Of a DNA stretch of 64,000 bases, positions 18,889-27,667 are shown in pieces (position 1 is the stretch's first letter; every line of letters begins with the position of its first letter). This DNA comes from Candidatus Saccharimonadota bacterium (GTDB taxonomy: Bacteria; Patescibacteriota; Saccharimonadia; Saccharimonadales; Saccharimonadaceae): assembly GCA_905372305.1 (NCBI GenBank), contig CAJPOP010000003.1, positions 1 through 64,000 of the forward strand. The letters run 5' to 3'. The notes beneath the pieces were generated by a model. That model did not search any database and had not been told where the DNA came from. It worked only from the letters and a program-made list of their open reading frames with translations. The position numbers were made by a program, and so were the translations under genes.

Positions 18889-20190
18889 TTATTCCAAATT
18901 TTTCCGCGTCTCAATCAGGCTTTGATAGAGTTTTTCAAGCTTCTTCACCTGGCTGCGTTCGGTAAATTTACGGGCAAGTTTTTTGCTTTCAGCGCTAAAT
19001 TCCGCCTGTTTTTTCGGGTTCTTTAGAATTGAGATTACTTTTTCAGCCACGCTTTCTGGAGTATTTTCTGCAAAATAGCCATTAATTCCGTCCTTCACGA
19101 CCTCGGAAACTTCCGTATCGATAATAACTATCGGTTTGCCGGCGTGCGCAGCTTCATGAAGAACCCAGCCCTGAGTATCTTTTAACGATGGAAAAGTAAA
19201 CACTTTCATCACTTCATATGCCACGCCTAAATCTTCGCGTGGCATAGCTCCGGTGAATATAATCCTATCCGTGAAATTCGTTTCCGCAGCCATTTTTTCC
19301 AAAGTCTGACGATACTCAAACTCGCCGACAAACAACAACTTCGACTTCGGCCGGGCTGACGCGATAAACTTGTCAAACGCCTCAATGAGAATCGGCAAAT
19401 TCTTCTCCTCGCCTAAGCGCCCTACAAAACCAAATACTTCATCCGTTTTACGCAAACCCCATTGTTCTCTAAACTCTTTTATCCGCTCTGTCTTCGGCTT
19501 CGGCAAAGCGTTAACACCATTTGGCATTAGAGTGATCTTATAGCTGTAATCTTCCGTTTGCCAAGATTGCAATTGGTCGCGGCTTTTACGCGACAGCGCG
19601 ATAACCGCATCCGCCTTGCTGTATAAAATAGTAACGACGCGTTCAATAATATCCTTGTTCCACTTCGTCACACCGTTGCGCGGACGGTACAGCTTGGCAA
19701 CCTCTAATAAATCCTGGCCATTCAATTTGACAGATAGCGGAAAAATAATTCCCGCCAAAGCCAAAGCTCCCGGTAAAACCGCTGGATAATGGTCAACAAA
19801 TTCATACAGATCGGTACAATGCTGAACAACAAGCGGAATATTATTTTTATTCGCCGCCCTTACGCCCAATAGTCCAATTTGCGACGGCGTAAAAATATGC
19901 ACAACATCCAGATTCATATTAGCAATTTGACGCTGCACCACCGGAGGGAAGAACACCGACGTATCATAATCATCAAAAAACGCGCCCTTAATCGAGCGAA
20001 AGCGAATAATCCGGCTATTGTCGTCTTCGTGAAGCAGTTCAGCTTGCTTAGCAGGACTAATAGATTTCGCCGGACAAAAGACATAGACCTCATGACCTAA
20101 AGCCTCCAGCTCGCGCTTTAACGACTCGACTACATAAACGATACCATTGATAGACGGCCTATAGCTATCCGTAAAAAGTCCTATCCTCAT
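18889..20190 (-). CDS. GT4 glycosyltransferase
   Basis: 433 residues, GT-B fold. N-terminal glycine-turn region RIGLFTDSYRPSINGIVYVV, donor-site FGFVGRLGEEKNLPILIEAF, and the EX7E motif in HEAAHAGKPIVIIDTE. It resembles the glycolipid-forming GT4 enzymes that glucosylate diacylglycerol, but the acceptor is not provable from sequence. Start 6 nt after TATAAT. Its last ~17 residues (KLEKLYQSLIETRKNLE) are nearly identical to those of the next gene, suggesting duplication or conversion. Confidence 0.9.
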   Translation of the reverse strand: MRIGLFTDSYRPSINGIVYVVESLKRELEALGHEVYVFCPAKSISPAKQAELLHEDDNSRIIRFRSIKGAFFDDYDTSVFFPPVVQRQIANMNLDVVHIFTPSQIGLLGVRAANKNNIPLVVQHCTDLYEFVDHYPAVLPGALALAGIIFPLSVKLNGQDLLEVAKLYRPRNGVTKWNKDIIERVVTILYSKADAVIALSRKSRDQLQSWQTEDYSYKITLMPNGVNALPKPKTERIKEFREQWGLRKTDEVFGFVGRLGEEKNLPILIEAFDKFIASARPKSKLLFVGEFEYRQTLEKMAAETNFTDRIIFTGAMPREDLGVAYEVMKVFTFPSLKDTQGWVLHEAAHAGKPIVIIDTEVSEVVKDGINGYFAENTPESVAEKVISILKNPKKQAEFSAESKKLARKFTERSQVKKLEKLYQSLIETRKNLE

Positions 20191-20332
20191 AGCCTCATTA
20201 TACCATCCTCGACAAAGTAGATTAGAGAATTTAGCATCCTTGGCATTTTGTGCGAAAATCGCAAATTAATTTCATTAACCAACAACCTTACGGCCGTCCT
20301 CCAACCACCAAATTTTAGGACAATAATGCTTC

Positions 20333-21589
20333 TTATTTCAAATTCCTTTGCGTCTCAATCAGGCTTTGGTAGAGCTTTTCGAGTTTCTTTGCCATTGCTA
20401 CCGAATCGAGCGACTTCGCTACCTTCAGCGACCCACGCGACAACTCCTCAATTTTCTCTGGGTGTGCGAACAAATCATTAAATACTTTTGCGAAATCTTC
20501 ACCCTCAATGCCGCCAGTCAAGACAGCATTGCGCTCAGTCAAAGCCTCGGTCATCCGTTCGTCGCAGTAAACAATTGGCAAACCGCTAGCCGCCGCCTCC
20601 AGGAAAGTCATCGGCTGGTTGTCAAAATGATACGACGCCAGCGAGAATACGTCAGCTTGCTTGAGCATCGCTGCCACCTCATCGCCCGAACGCATACCAG
20701 CGAAAATTACTCGATTACTAACGTCCAGTTCTTCAACGCGCTGCCTAAGTTCTTTTTCATACGGACCGCCGCCGACCAAGACCAGCTTAACTTTTTTGCT
20801 GCGGATATGCGGCATCGCCTCAATAAGGGCAATCTGGCGCTTCTCTGGACTCAGCCGCGCTACTGAAATGATAAACTTGTCACCCGGACATTTCTCAATC
20901 GGCGAATCGGCTGCCGACGCTTTTTTATAACGTTTGATATCAATGCCATTCGGAAAAACATAGCATGGCACCGTCAAGCCGCCTTCGTCAATCAAAATTC
21001 TTTCCAAATGCTTCGACGGCGAAATGCAAGCATCGCATTTATTAGCAAACGCCGCCATCAGCCGCCAGCCTTGCCGCGACATAACGTCTCGTATCGTGCT
21101 TTTACTCATTGAACGCAATTGTTCGCGAGAAGCTTTCGGTAAAATCGGTTTAGTGCGTAAAACAACCGGAAACGCTACCGTCGCCGCAATTAAACCAGCA
21201 ATCACTGTAAAAGGATAATCGTCAATCAGCTCAGAGTACATCGTATGAACGGTCGTCACGTGCGGTATATTCTGCCGCCTAGCTACGCTGTGCGCCAACA
21301 CGCCCATATAAAGCTGCATCTGGCTATGCACTATATCAAATTTATATTTGTCTAGCTTCTTCGCTAGACCAGGATAAATAACCGCCATCTCGCGCTTATC
21401 AAAAACATAAGCCTTGGCTGATGGCAAGCGAATGACATGATCGTCATGGTCATCATAGCCTTCACATCTTGGCGCTACTACGAAAACTTCATGCCCAAGC
21501 GACTCCAAAGCCTGCTTACAATTCAAAGTCGATGTTGTCACGCCATGCACTGACGGCAAATAGTCGTCAATAAAGAATGCTATCCTCAT
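20333..21589 (-). CDS. GT4 glycosyltransferase
   Basis: 418 residues, GT-B fold. RIAFFIDDYLPSVHGVTTS at the N-terminus, ISVARLSPEKRQIALIEAM at the donor site, FLEAAASGLPIVYCDE as the EX7E motif. Same family as the flanking genes, with a shared C-terminal tail. Start 6 nt after TAAAAT, no Shine-Dalgarno. It probably acts in envelope glycolipid or glycan synthesis at the inner membrane face. Confidence 0.9.
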   Translation of the reverse strand: MRIAFFIDDYLPSVHGVTTSTLNCKQALESLGHEVFVVAPRCEGYDDHDDHVIRLPSAKAYVFDKREMAVIYPGLAKKLDKYKFDIVHSQMQLYMGVLAHSVARRQNIPHVTTVHTMYSELIDDYPFTVIAGLIAATVAFPVVLRTKPILPKASREQLRSMSKSTIRDVMSRQGWRLMAAFANKCDACISPSKHLERILIDEGGLTVPCYVFPNGIDIKRYKKASAADSPIEKCPGDKFIISVARLSPEKRQIALIEAMPHIRSKKVKLVLVGGGPYEKELRQRVEELDVSNRVIFAGMRSGDEVAAMLKQADVFSLASYHFDNQPMTFLEAAASGLPIVYCDERMTEALTERNAVLTGGIEGEDFAKVFNDLFAHPEKIEELSRGSLKVAKSLDSVAMAKKLEKLYQSLIETQRNLK

Positions 21590-21616
21590 ATAGCCATTTT
21601 ACCATAAATACCCCAG

Positions 21617-22447
21617 CTAAAGTTCAGGGTAACTATCAACGGCCTCAAAATGCAATATATGTCCAGCTCCTGGAGCAAGTACAAATGTTGCCGCTGGCAG
21701 CAAATCTTTCATTATTGCTCGCGTCCTTGGCGTAATAATATTATCTTTGCTGCCAATTATCACAGTGACGTCATAATCGTCAGACACACCCTTAACATAA
21801 GGGTTTTTTTCGTATAGCATAGTCGTCAGAGTGTTGGAGTCTTTAAGCGCCAAGGTAGATTTTTTACCGCTCTCAGACTCAACAAGCCATGCCCAAGCAT
21901 CTTCCCGCCGAGGCCGAATTTTTAGCGCAGACGCCATTCGAATCCTTCGAACAGGTTTAGTATTATAGACTTCCCAAGCAAATTTACTAGGCAAATGGCT
22001 GGACAATCCTTGTAAAAAATCAGCCAAACGAGATTGATCTGGCGTTGGACAAGCCATAATGATTTTCGTACTTTTGGAAATTTTCCCGGTACGCAGCGCA
22101 TGATACACTATTGACGAAGAGAACGAATTGCCAATTATCGCGTCCGGCTTCCGGTCAATTACCCGCAAAACTTTCGTTAGCCACCTTGTCAAATCGTCAT
22201 AGTCATTAGCTTCTGGCATTACCGAACCGCCATGACCAGGCAAATCCACTGCGTATACCGCAAATCCCAATTCGACATACTTCTTACAAAGCGGAACCAT
22301 ATCAATCTTACCGCCAGTTACGCCGTGAGAAATAATTATCACCTTATCTGCATTTGTGTTGCACTCAAACCAGCAAACCCCGTCGACTATCTTTTCCTGG
22401 CAACCTAAGTCAGTATATATCTGTTTCAAAGATGGAATTTTACTCAT
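21617..22447 (-). CDS. Alpha/beta hydrolase
   Basis: 276 residues. Oxyanion region ISHGVTGGKIDMV, nucleophile elbow GNSFSSS (Ser), acid IGSKDNIITP (Asp) and catalytic His in GAGHILHFEAV. A serine esterase or lipase-like enzyme; substrate unknown. Its location among glycosyltransferases suggests lipid or glycolipid turnover. Start 6 nt after TATAAT, with a -10 shared with the divergent glycosyltransferase. Confidence 0.85.
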   Translation of the reverse strand: MSKIPSLKQIYTDLGCQEKIVDGVCWFECNTNADKVIIISHGVTGGKIDMVPLCKKYVELGFAVYAVDLPGHGGSVMPEANDYDDLTRWLTKVLRVIDRKPDAIIGNSFSSSIVYHALRTGKISKSTKIIMACPTPDQSRLADFLQGLSSHLPSKFAWEVYNTKPVRRIRMASALKIRPRREDAWAWLVESESGKKSTLALKDSNTLTTMLYEKNPYVKGVSDDYDVTVIIGSKDNIITPRTRAIMKDLLPAATFVLAPGAGHILHFEAVDSYPEL

Positions 22448-22453
22448 TCACCT

Positions 22454-22461
22454 ATTATACT
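22454..22461. promoter_or_regulatory. Shared bidirectional -10 box
   Basis: The octamer ATTATACT serves both strands: TATACT is 6 nt from the plus ATG (22468) and TATAAT on the other strand is 6 nt from the minus ATG (22447). The two start codons are only 20 bp apart, so both transcripts must be leaderless and the promoters mutually exclusive. Confidence 0.7.
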
Positions 22462-22467
22462 AAATTT

Positions 22468-23766
22468 ATGGCAGTTATTAAATCATACTCAAAACAGACG
22501 AGTAAGGATAAAAATAAGGATAAAAATCTGAATATAGCGCTAGTTTTAGACGATATTTATCCCTCATCCAGCGGAGTTAGCCGCTCAATCCAATCGCAAA
22601 TTCACGAACTGGCAAAGATAGGGCAAACTGTTACGCTAATCGCTCCTGAAAAAGGCTTTTCCGTTTCTGGCAACGCCAAATATATTACCTTAAAGTCAAT
22701 CCAACCGCCGGGATCATTGAAGCATACGACGATATTGTCGCACAGCCAAAAAACCGCTAAAAACATCTGCAAGCATCATCGGTTTGACATTATTCACAGC
22801 CAGACTGATACTGGCGCATTGATTTTGGCAGCGCGTATCGCCAAGCTGCAAAACATCCCGCACGTCCATACTTTTCACACGAATATGGCAGGATCTATTG
22901 ATTATTATTCTTTGCCTACACTGATATTCGCCACTTCATCTTACCGCTACGTCGCTTTACTCCTCCACAGAATTCGAAAAAGAAAAACAATACCAATTAA
23001 GGCTCAGCACGCCCTATTAAAAAGGTTACCCAAACTATCTAAATCTTACTGGCAATCGCAAGCGTTGATGGGGAATGCAGTTGACGCAATCGCTGCTCCT
23101 TCAAAATACATGCTGGAATATATCCAAGCTGCCGCGCCAAATAAGGAATTCTATAAGCGCAATATTCCCAACGGTTATAACGAAAATTTGTACAACTTAA
23201 TACGCCAAACTAAAGTTGACAAAAATCCTGAAATTACGCGCTTTATTAGCATCGGCAGAATCTCTGACGAAAAACGCATTGACGTTATGGTTGATGCATT
23301 TATTAAAGCAAATATTCCAAATAGCGAACTGGTAATAATCGGCGATGGCAAACAAATGCCAGTAATAAAAGGAAAGGCTGCTGGCGCGCCAAATATTAAA
23401 TTACTCGGACAAATTCACAGCCTAGAAGAGATCGCCAAACAATTGAAACTCTCCGATATCTTCGTGCTTAGCTCTTATCATTTTGATAATCAACCTATGG
23501 TTATTCTGGAAGCGCTAGCAGCAGGCTTGCCAATTTTATATTGCGACGATCAATTGGACGTTGGCGTAGACGAAACGAACAGTCTCATGACACCGCCTTC
23601 GGCAGACGCCATCAGCGAAGGAATGAAAAAACTAGCGAACGATAAAGAATTGCAAGAAAAATTATCACGCGGTTCAACCAAAAAATGCCCGGAATTATCA
23701 TCGCGAATTATGGCTGAAAAATATTTGCAATTGTATAAAGATGTTATTGGCAGACAGAAACCTTAA
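22468..23766 (+). CDS. GT4 glycosyltransferase
   Basis: 432 residues from the ATG placed 6 nt after TATACT. A longer upstream frame would run antisense through the hydrolase start and is rejected. N-terminus IALVLDDIYPSSSGVSRSI, donor-site FISIGRISDEKRIDVMVDAF, EX7E motif in ILEALAAGLPILYCDD. A close paralogue of the next gene, with which it shares KLQNIPHVHTFH. Probably a tandem duplicate. Confidence 0.9.
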   Translation: MAVIKSYSKQTSKDKNKDKNLNIALVLDDIYPSSSGVSRSIQSQIHELAKIGQTVTLIAPEKGFSVSGNAKYITLKSIQPPGSLKHTTILSHSQKTAKNICKHHRFDIIHSQTDTGALILAARIAKLQNIPHVHTFHTNMAGSIDYYSLPTLIFATSSYRYVALLLHRIRKRKTIPIKAQHALLKRLPKLSKSYWQSQALMGNAVDAIAAPSKYMLEYIQAAAPNKEFYKRNIPNGYNENLYNLIRQTKVDKNPEITRFISIGRISDEKRIDVMVDAFIKANIPNSELVIIGDGKQMPVIKGKAAGAPNIKLLGQIHSLEEIAKQLKLSDIFVLSSYHFDNQPMVILEALAAGLPILYCDDQLDVGVDETNSLMTPPSADAISEGMKKLANDKELQEKLSRGSTKKCPELSSRIMAEKYLQLYKDVIGRQKP

Positions 23767-23891
23767 GGCGCAAAACTGTTCGCCTAAAATATCATTAGTA
23801 TTTCACCGCAAACAGTCCGTCCCAGATCCTACCCGCGGCTATCGCCTGTCCGAGTTTTACTTGCCAGTCTCATTATATTATAATTTGACAC

Positions 23892-25178
23892 ATGAAATCC
23901 AAAGACAAACTGATTAAGCCAAGCAGTTCGCTGCGTATCGCCTTGATTTCGGACGACATCTACCCAGCATCGGGCGGTATTGCACGCTCAATTCAGACAC
24001 AAATTAACGAACTGGTCCGGCTAGGCCACAAGGTGACGCTATTAGCGCCGCGGCATTACTTAGAAAAGCCAGATAACTGCGAGACAATCGTTATGTCATC
24101 GACATACATATCAGGCATGCCAGTGCAGACATGCACTATCAAACAAAGTTGGCGCATAGCTCGACGCATCTGCAGCCATCATCAGTTTGATATCATTCAT
24201 AGCCATACAGATCGAGGCGGACTGGCGCTAGCAGCGCGCATTGCTAAGCTGCAAAACATCCCGCACGTCCATACTTTTCATGCCAATTTAGCTGGAGCGC
24301 ACGATTCGCAGCCATTCATGACAGTCTGGGGCTCTCTGGCTTACATACTCCTCATCAGCCCGGTGATTTCTCTGATTGCCAAAAAACGGCACAATCAGCC
24401 GATCCGCCTGGCACCGAAAAGCCCCGATGCTACTAGGCTGCTAGCGCGATTTGATTGGCGCTCCATGGCAATTATCGCCTCGCGAGTTGACGGCTTTACT
24501 GCGCCAGCTGATTTCATGATACAGCGAATTACCGAATGTATTGGGCAGTCCAACACTCCAACCCGCGTTATACCAACTGGCATTAATCCGGAGTTAAGCC
24601 GTGCCATTAGCCAAGCTAAGCGCCATCGTTCTGACCGCGCCATCCGCTTTTTAAGCATTTGCCGCCTGTCGCCAGAAAAACGCGTCGACGCGATTATCCG
24701 CGCTTTTATAAAAGCTGATATTCCTAATTCAGAGCTGCACATTGCTGGCGATGGAAATCAGTTGAATAGGCTTCGCCAGCTAGCAAAAGGGCATGACAAT
24801 ATTATCTTCCGCGGACACATGTCTGGCATTGATCAAGTAGCTGAGGCATTAGTTAACGCGGATGTTTTCGTTTTAGCGTCTTACGGTTTTGACACGCAAG
24901 CTATGACCATCGGCGAGGCGGCAACGGCTGGGTTGCCGATTATTTATTGCGACCCGCGGTTGACAGTTGGAGTGAATAAAGATAATAGTATTTTGACTGA
25001 CGGGCCAGAAGTTGAGTACTTTGCCGCCGCGATGCAGCAGCTGGCAGCCGACCCGAAAAAACGGCAGAAAATGTCGCAGGCATCAATCAAGCTTGCGCCG
25101 GAACTCAAACCCGACCGAATGGCTGAAAAATATTTAGCGCTTTATAGGGAAGCGATAGAACATAAAAATTCCAGATAG
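23892..25178 (+). CDS. GT4 glycosyltransferase
   Basis: 428 residues. IALISDDIYPASGGIARSI, FLSICRLSPEKRVDAIIRAF and GEAATAGLPIIYCDPR as the donor-site Glu motif. Start 7 nt after TATAAT. Between this and the upstream paralogue lies a short hairpin, AGGCG/CGCCT, near 23764-23784. The cluster of four GT4 enzymes and a hydrolase is the main envelope-glycan locus in the window. Confidence 0.9.
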   Translation: MKSKDKLIKPSSSLRIALISDDIYPASGGIARSIQTQINELVRLGHKVTLLAPRHYLEKPDNCETIVMSSTYISGMPVQTCTIKQSWRIARRICSHHQFDIIHSHTDRGGLALAARIAKLQNIPHVHTFHANLAGAHDSQPFMTVWGSLAYILLISPVISLIAKKRHNQPIRLAPKSPDATRLLARFDWRSMAIIASRVDGFTAPADFMIQRITECIGQSNTPTRVIPTGINPELSRAISQAKRHRSDRAIRFLSICRLSPEKRVDAIIRAFIKADIPNSELHIAGDGNQLNRLRQLAKGHDNIIFRGHMSGIDQVAEALVNADVFVLASYGFDTQAMTIGEAATAGLPIIYCDPRLTVGVNKDNSILTDGPEVEYFAAAMQQLAADPKKRQKMSQASIKLAPELKPDRMAEKYLALYREAIEHKNSR

Positions 25179-25475
25179 GCTACTTTTTACTGAGTTCCAT
25201 AAGTTCGCCAAAATAGCTTGGATTGACGGTCATAACGTTATGGCTGCTCCTCTCGATGTTTACATACCGCGCACATCAAGTAACGGCATAGCCCCAGTTT
25301 CAATTGTATTCTCGCTGACTGGCTACTCTACTATAATATGAAAAGCCACACCTAGAATTGAAGGAAGAGAAACCTAGGAGATGATGGACGTATCCAAAAA
25401 TTTGACAATTATATAAATATTTGTTACAATTACGACAGGTAAAAAATATAACAGTACGACAAAGGAGAACTTTTA
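25179..25475 (+). promoter_or_regulatory. Intergenic region with sigma70-type promoter
   Basis: A consensus promoter TTGACA (25403) - 17 bp - TACAAT leads to an AAAGGAG site before the next gene. Farther upstream TATAAT at ~25333 precedes a five-codon ORF and then a GGAG followed by an 11-codon ORF (starting MMDVSK), neither supported. Bases 25180-25320 hold nothing I recognise. Confidence 0.6.
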
Positions 25476-25787
25476 ATGTCAACCGAGGAACTATCTGGAG
25501 AATCGTCATTTGAGGTAGGAGGTATAGACTATATCCCAGATTCAGACGAGATCACTCCAGAGCAACATGAAAACAACTTAAGAATTTTAAGGGGAATTGA
25601 TGCTGGTTTAGGAGGTGTGGCTGTACGCGATGAAGTGGCGGAAGAAATTCGAGAAGCTTTTGAGGAAGATAGTAGTAGGTATGGAGGTGGGCGTTCGGCT
25701 GCAGATGAGTATGGTATAAACTATGATGGGTTTGTCGATGGAGACGGCTATAATAATCCCGTAAGCTATGGCGACGATAGGAGATGA
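25476..25787 (+). CDS. Small acidic hypothetical protein
   Basis: 103 residues, very acidic (many Asp/Glu), no Cys, no membrane segment. The C-terminal half is rich in Gly, Asp and Tyr (GYNNPVSYGDD). Strong expression signals: a near-consensus promoter, AAAGGAG at good spacing and a clear terminator. It may be disordered or a nucleic-acid mimic; this is speculation. Family not recognised. Confidence 0.6.
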   Translation: MSTEELSGESSFEVGGIDYIPDSDEITPEQHENNLRILRGIDAGLGGVAVRDEVAEEIREAFEEDSSRYGGGRSAADEYGINYDGFVDGDGYNNPVSYGDDRR

Positions 25788-25865
25788 GCATAAATTCTCG
25801 GTGTATCCATAGAAAAATCCTATGGATAGAGTCTTTATATATAACTATCCAAGCCAAGTAATAGT

Positions 25866-25898
25866 AAAACCACTCATTTTGTAGAAAGAGTGGTTTTT
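25866..25898 (+). terminator. Terminator of acidic protein gene
   Basis: AAACCACTC - 12 nt - GAGTGGTTTTT. Confidence 0.85.
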
Positions 25899-25983
25899 AG
25901 TTATGTTGGAGAAGTAAGTTTTTTACTAGTACACATTCGCCCTAGGGCTATTTTTATCGCCAAAAACCCGCTACAATAAGCTT

Positions 25984-26793
25984 ATGAAGCTATTTTCCTG
26001 GAACGTCAATGGCATCCGCGCCGTCATTAACAAGGGCAAGTTTGCCCGCTTCCTGCAAACGTACGATCCAGACATTCTATGCCTGCAAGAGACCAAGGCC
26101 GCTCGCGACCAGGTAGAAATTGATCTGCCAGAGTATCACGAGCATTTCTATTCAGCCGCCAAAAAAGGCTATTCCGGCACGGCGATTTTGTCGAAAATCC
26201 GGCCGCTGCACTGGCGCGACGGGCTGCCGCCACACATCATTGAGCGGTTCAATTTGACTGGCGATAAGTATGGCAATCCGGCCGACGAGGGGCGCATCAT
26301 CACTGCCGAGTTCGACGATTTTTGGGTGGTGACCTGCTACACACCAAATTCAAAGGGGGATTTGAGCCGGCTGAAATTACGTCATGATCAGTGGGATCCG
26401 GCAGTGCTGGCCTATCTGGAGGAATTGGAGCTAGTCAAGCCAGTGCTGTATTGTGGCGATATGAACGTGGCGCATCAAGAAATTGACCTGACAAATCCAA
26501 AGCCTAATGTCGGCAAGCACGGTTTCACCGACGAGGAGCGGGAAGGCTTTCAGAACTACTTAGACGCTGGATTTATTGATACGTTCCGAGCGGCGTTTCC
26601 TGAGAAGACCGGGGTGTACACCTGGTGGACGCACTGGGCCAACGCCCGGGCGCGTAATGTCGGCTGGCGGATCGACTATTGGCTGGCGTCGCGCGAAATC
26701 GCTGAGCGTGTCAAAAATCCTAAGATCCACGCCGAACAAATGGGCAGCGACCACTGCCCGGTGAGTATTGAAATAACCACCTCAACTCGCTGA
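25984..26793 (+). CDS. xth: Exodeoxyribonuclease III (AP endonuclease)
   Basis: 269 residues. Mg-dependent enzyme that incises abasic sites in base-excision repair. KLFSWNVNGIRA (Asn), CLQETKA (metal-binding Glu), YTPNSKGDLSRLKLR, CGDMNVAHQEIDL (catalytic Asp/Asn), WRIDYWLAS and GSDHCPV (catalytic Asp-His). Start 6 nt after TACAAT. Confidence 0.96.
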   Translation: MKLFSWNVNGIRAVINKGKFARFLQTYDPDILCLQETKAARDQVEIDLPEYHEHFYSAAKKGYSGTAILSKIRPLHWRDGLPPHIIERFNLTGDKYGNPADEGRIITAEFDDFWVVTCYTPNSKGDLSRLKLRHDQWDPAVLAYLEELELVKPVLYCGDMNVAHQEIDLTNPKPNVGKHGFTDEEREGFQNYLDAGFIDTFRAAFPEKTGVYTWWTHWANARARNVGWRIDYWLASREIAERVKNPKIHAEQMGSDHCPVSIEITTSTR

Positions 26794-26813
26794 TATTAAG
26801 TAGCTTGCTAAGT

Positions 26814-27173
26814 CTAATCCTTATCATTTTGGCGATGATTACTACCGTACAGCGAGCGATATTCAACCGGACGCCCCTCGTCCTCAGCCCGTTTAATACC
26901 CTGTTTCATGCCTGGCGAGATGCCTCTATCTGTATAAACAACCGTTCTATCAGCCAATTGACCTATCCTCAATCCAGCTTCAATTCCCATACGGCGTTCG
27001 TGTTTATTAGCATCGTCAAGCATTTACGGGTAGAGCAGGTGGCTGGCAAACGGCGCCTCCCCGCGATATAGCGAATCGCGCATTGCTTTTCTAGCATATT
27101 CTATATTTTCGGCTTCTTCCGCGGGCGTGTTTCCCTTGAAAGGAGATTCAATGATGACAAATTCACCTTGCAC
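26814..27173 (-). pseudogene. DUF7768-like gene interrupted by in-frame TAA
   Basis: From the GTG at 27173, which overlaps the upstream stop (TAGTG), the frame reads VIIESPFKGNTPAEEAE, then SHLLYP, then TAA at 27024-27026. It resumes in the same frame as MLDDANKHERRMGIEAGL and VVYTDRGISPGMKQGI to a TAG. The two halves match one small family of predicted Rossmann-like proteins (DUF7768/DUF4406-like, related to nucleoside deoxyribosyltransferases). A single C-to-T change from CAA would explain the stop. Function of the family is unknown. Confidence 0.6.
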
Positions 27174-27541
27174 TATATTTTGCCTTCCTGGTGTTTATCA
27201 TCAATCATCACTGTCAATTCATACAGCCGCTGCACGCCATTTTCTAACTGGTAATAATGCCGAATATAAGCTAACTCTAGCACAAACAAAATTAGCGCCA
27301 ATAGTCCCAGCAAACAGTTCATCGCCAGCCCCATCGCTGCGGTTGCCAAAAATGCCGCCAACGCCGCCAAAAACAGCCCCGCAAAGAAAAATGTCACCAG
27401 CAGATGCACCAGCCGCTCGTGCTGAAATTCTTGCACGCGCGTGCGGTGATAGCGCGCCAATTCCGTCAGATCAGTTTTCGACTTGGCCGCCACTAGGCGC
27501 TGCGATATAGTTTGATAATGCTCGGCGATATGTTTTTCCAT
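27173..27541 (-). CDS. Small two-helix membrane protein
   Basis: 122 residues. A basic amphipathic N-terminal half is followed by two hydrophobic segments (HLLVTFFFAGLFLAALAAFLA and GLLALILFVLELAYI) and a short tail, YYQLENGVQRLYELTVMID. Its stop overlaps the start of the interrupted DUF7768 gene by one base. A remnant of a paralogue lies at 30619-30708. Function unknown; its position near VanY-like enzymes suggests an envelope role. Confidence 0.65.
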   Translation of the reverse strand: MEKHIAEHYQTISQRLVAAKSKTDLTELARYHRTRVQEFQHERLVHLLVTFFFAGLFLAALAAFLATAAMGLAMNCLLGLLALILFVLELAYIRHYYQLENGVQRLYELTVMIDDKHQEGKI

Positions 27542-27622
27542 AGCCTAAATTGTACGCTAGCCCGGCGGCTGCGGCAAGCGCTTGAGCTGGCACGGCCGCG
27601 CTTTTCGCGCTACAATACATTC

Positions 27623-27667
27623 ATGAAATCACCATATTGGCAGCGCGCCAGCGGGGCGGCACAATGA
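27623..27667 (+). CDS. 14-residue leaderless leader ORF upstream of VanY-like gene
   Basis: ATG 27623 lies 6 nt after TACAAT, the spacing used by leaderless genes here. It encodes MKSPYWQRASGAAQ, then TGA, which overlaps the ATG of the VanY-like gene (ATGA). That gene has no Shine-Dalgarno of its own, so translation probably depends on termination-reinitiation from this short ORF. Peptide function unlikely. Confidence 0.5.
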   Translation: MKSPYWQRASGAAQ

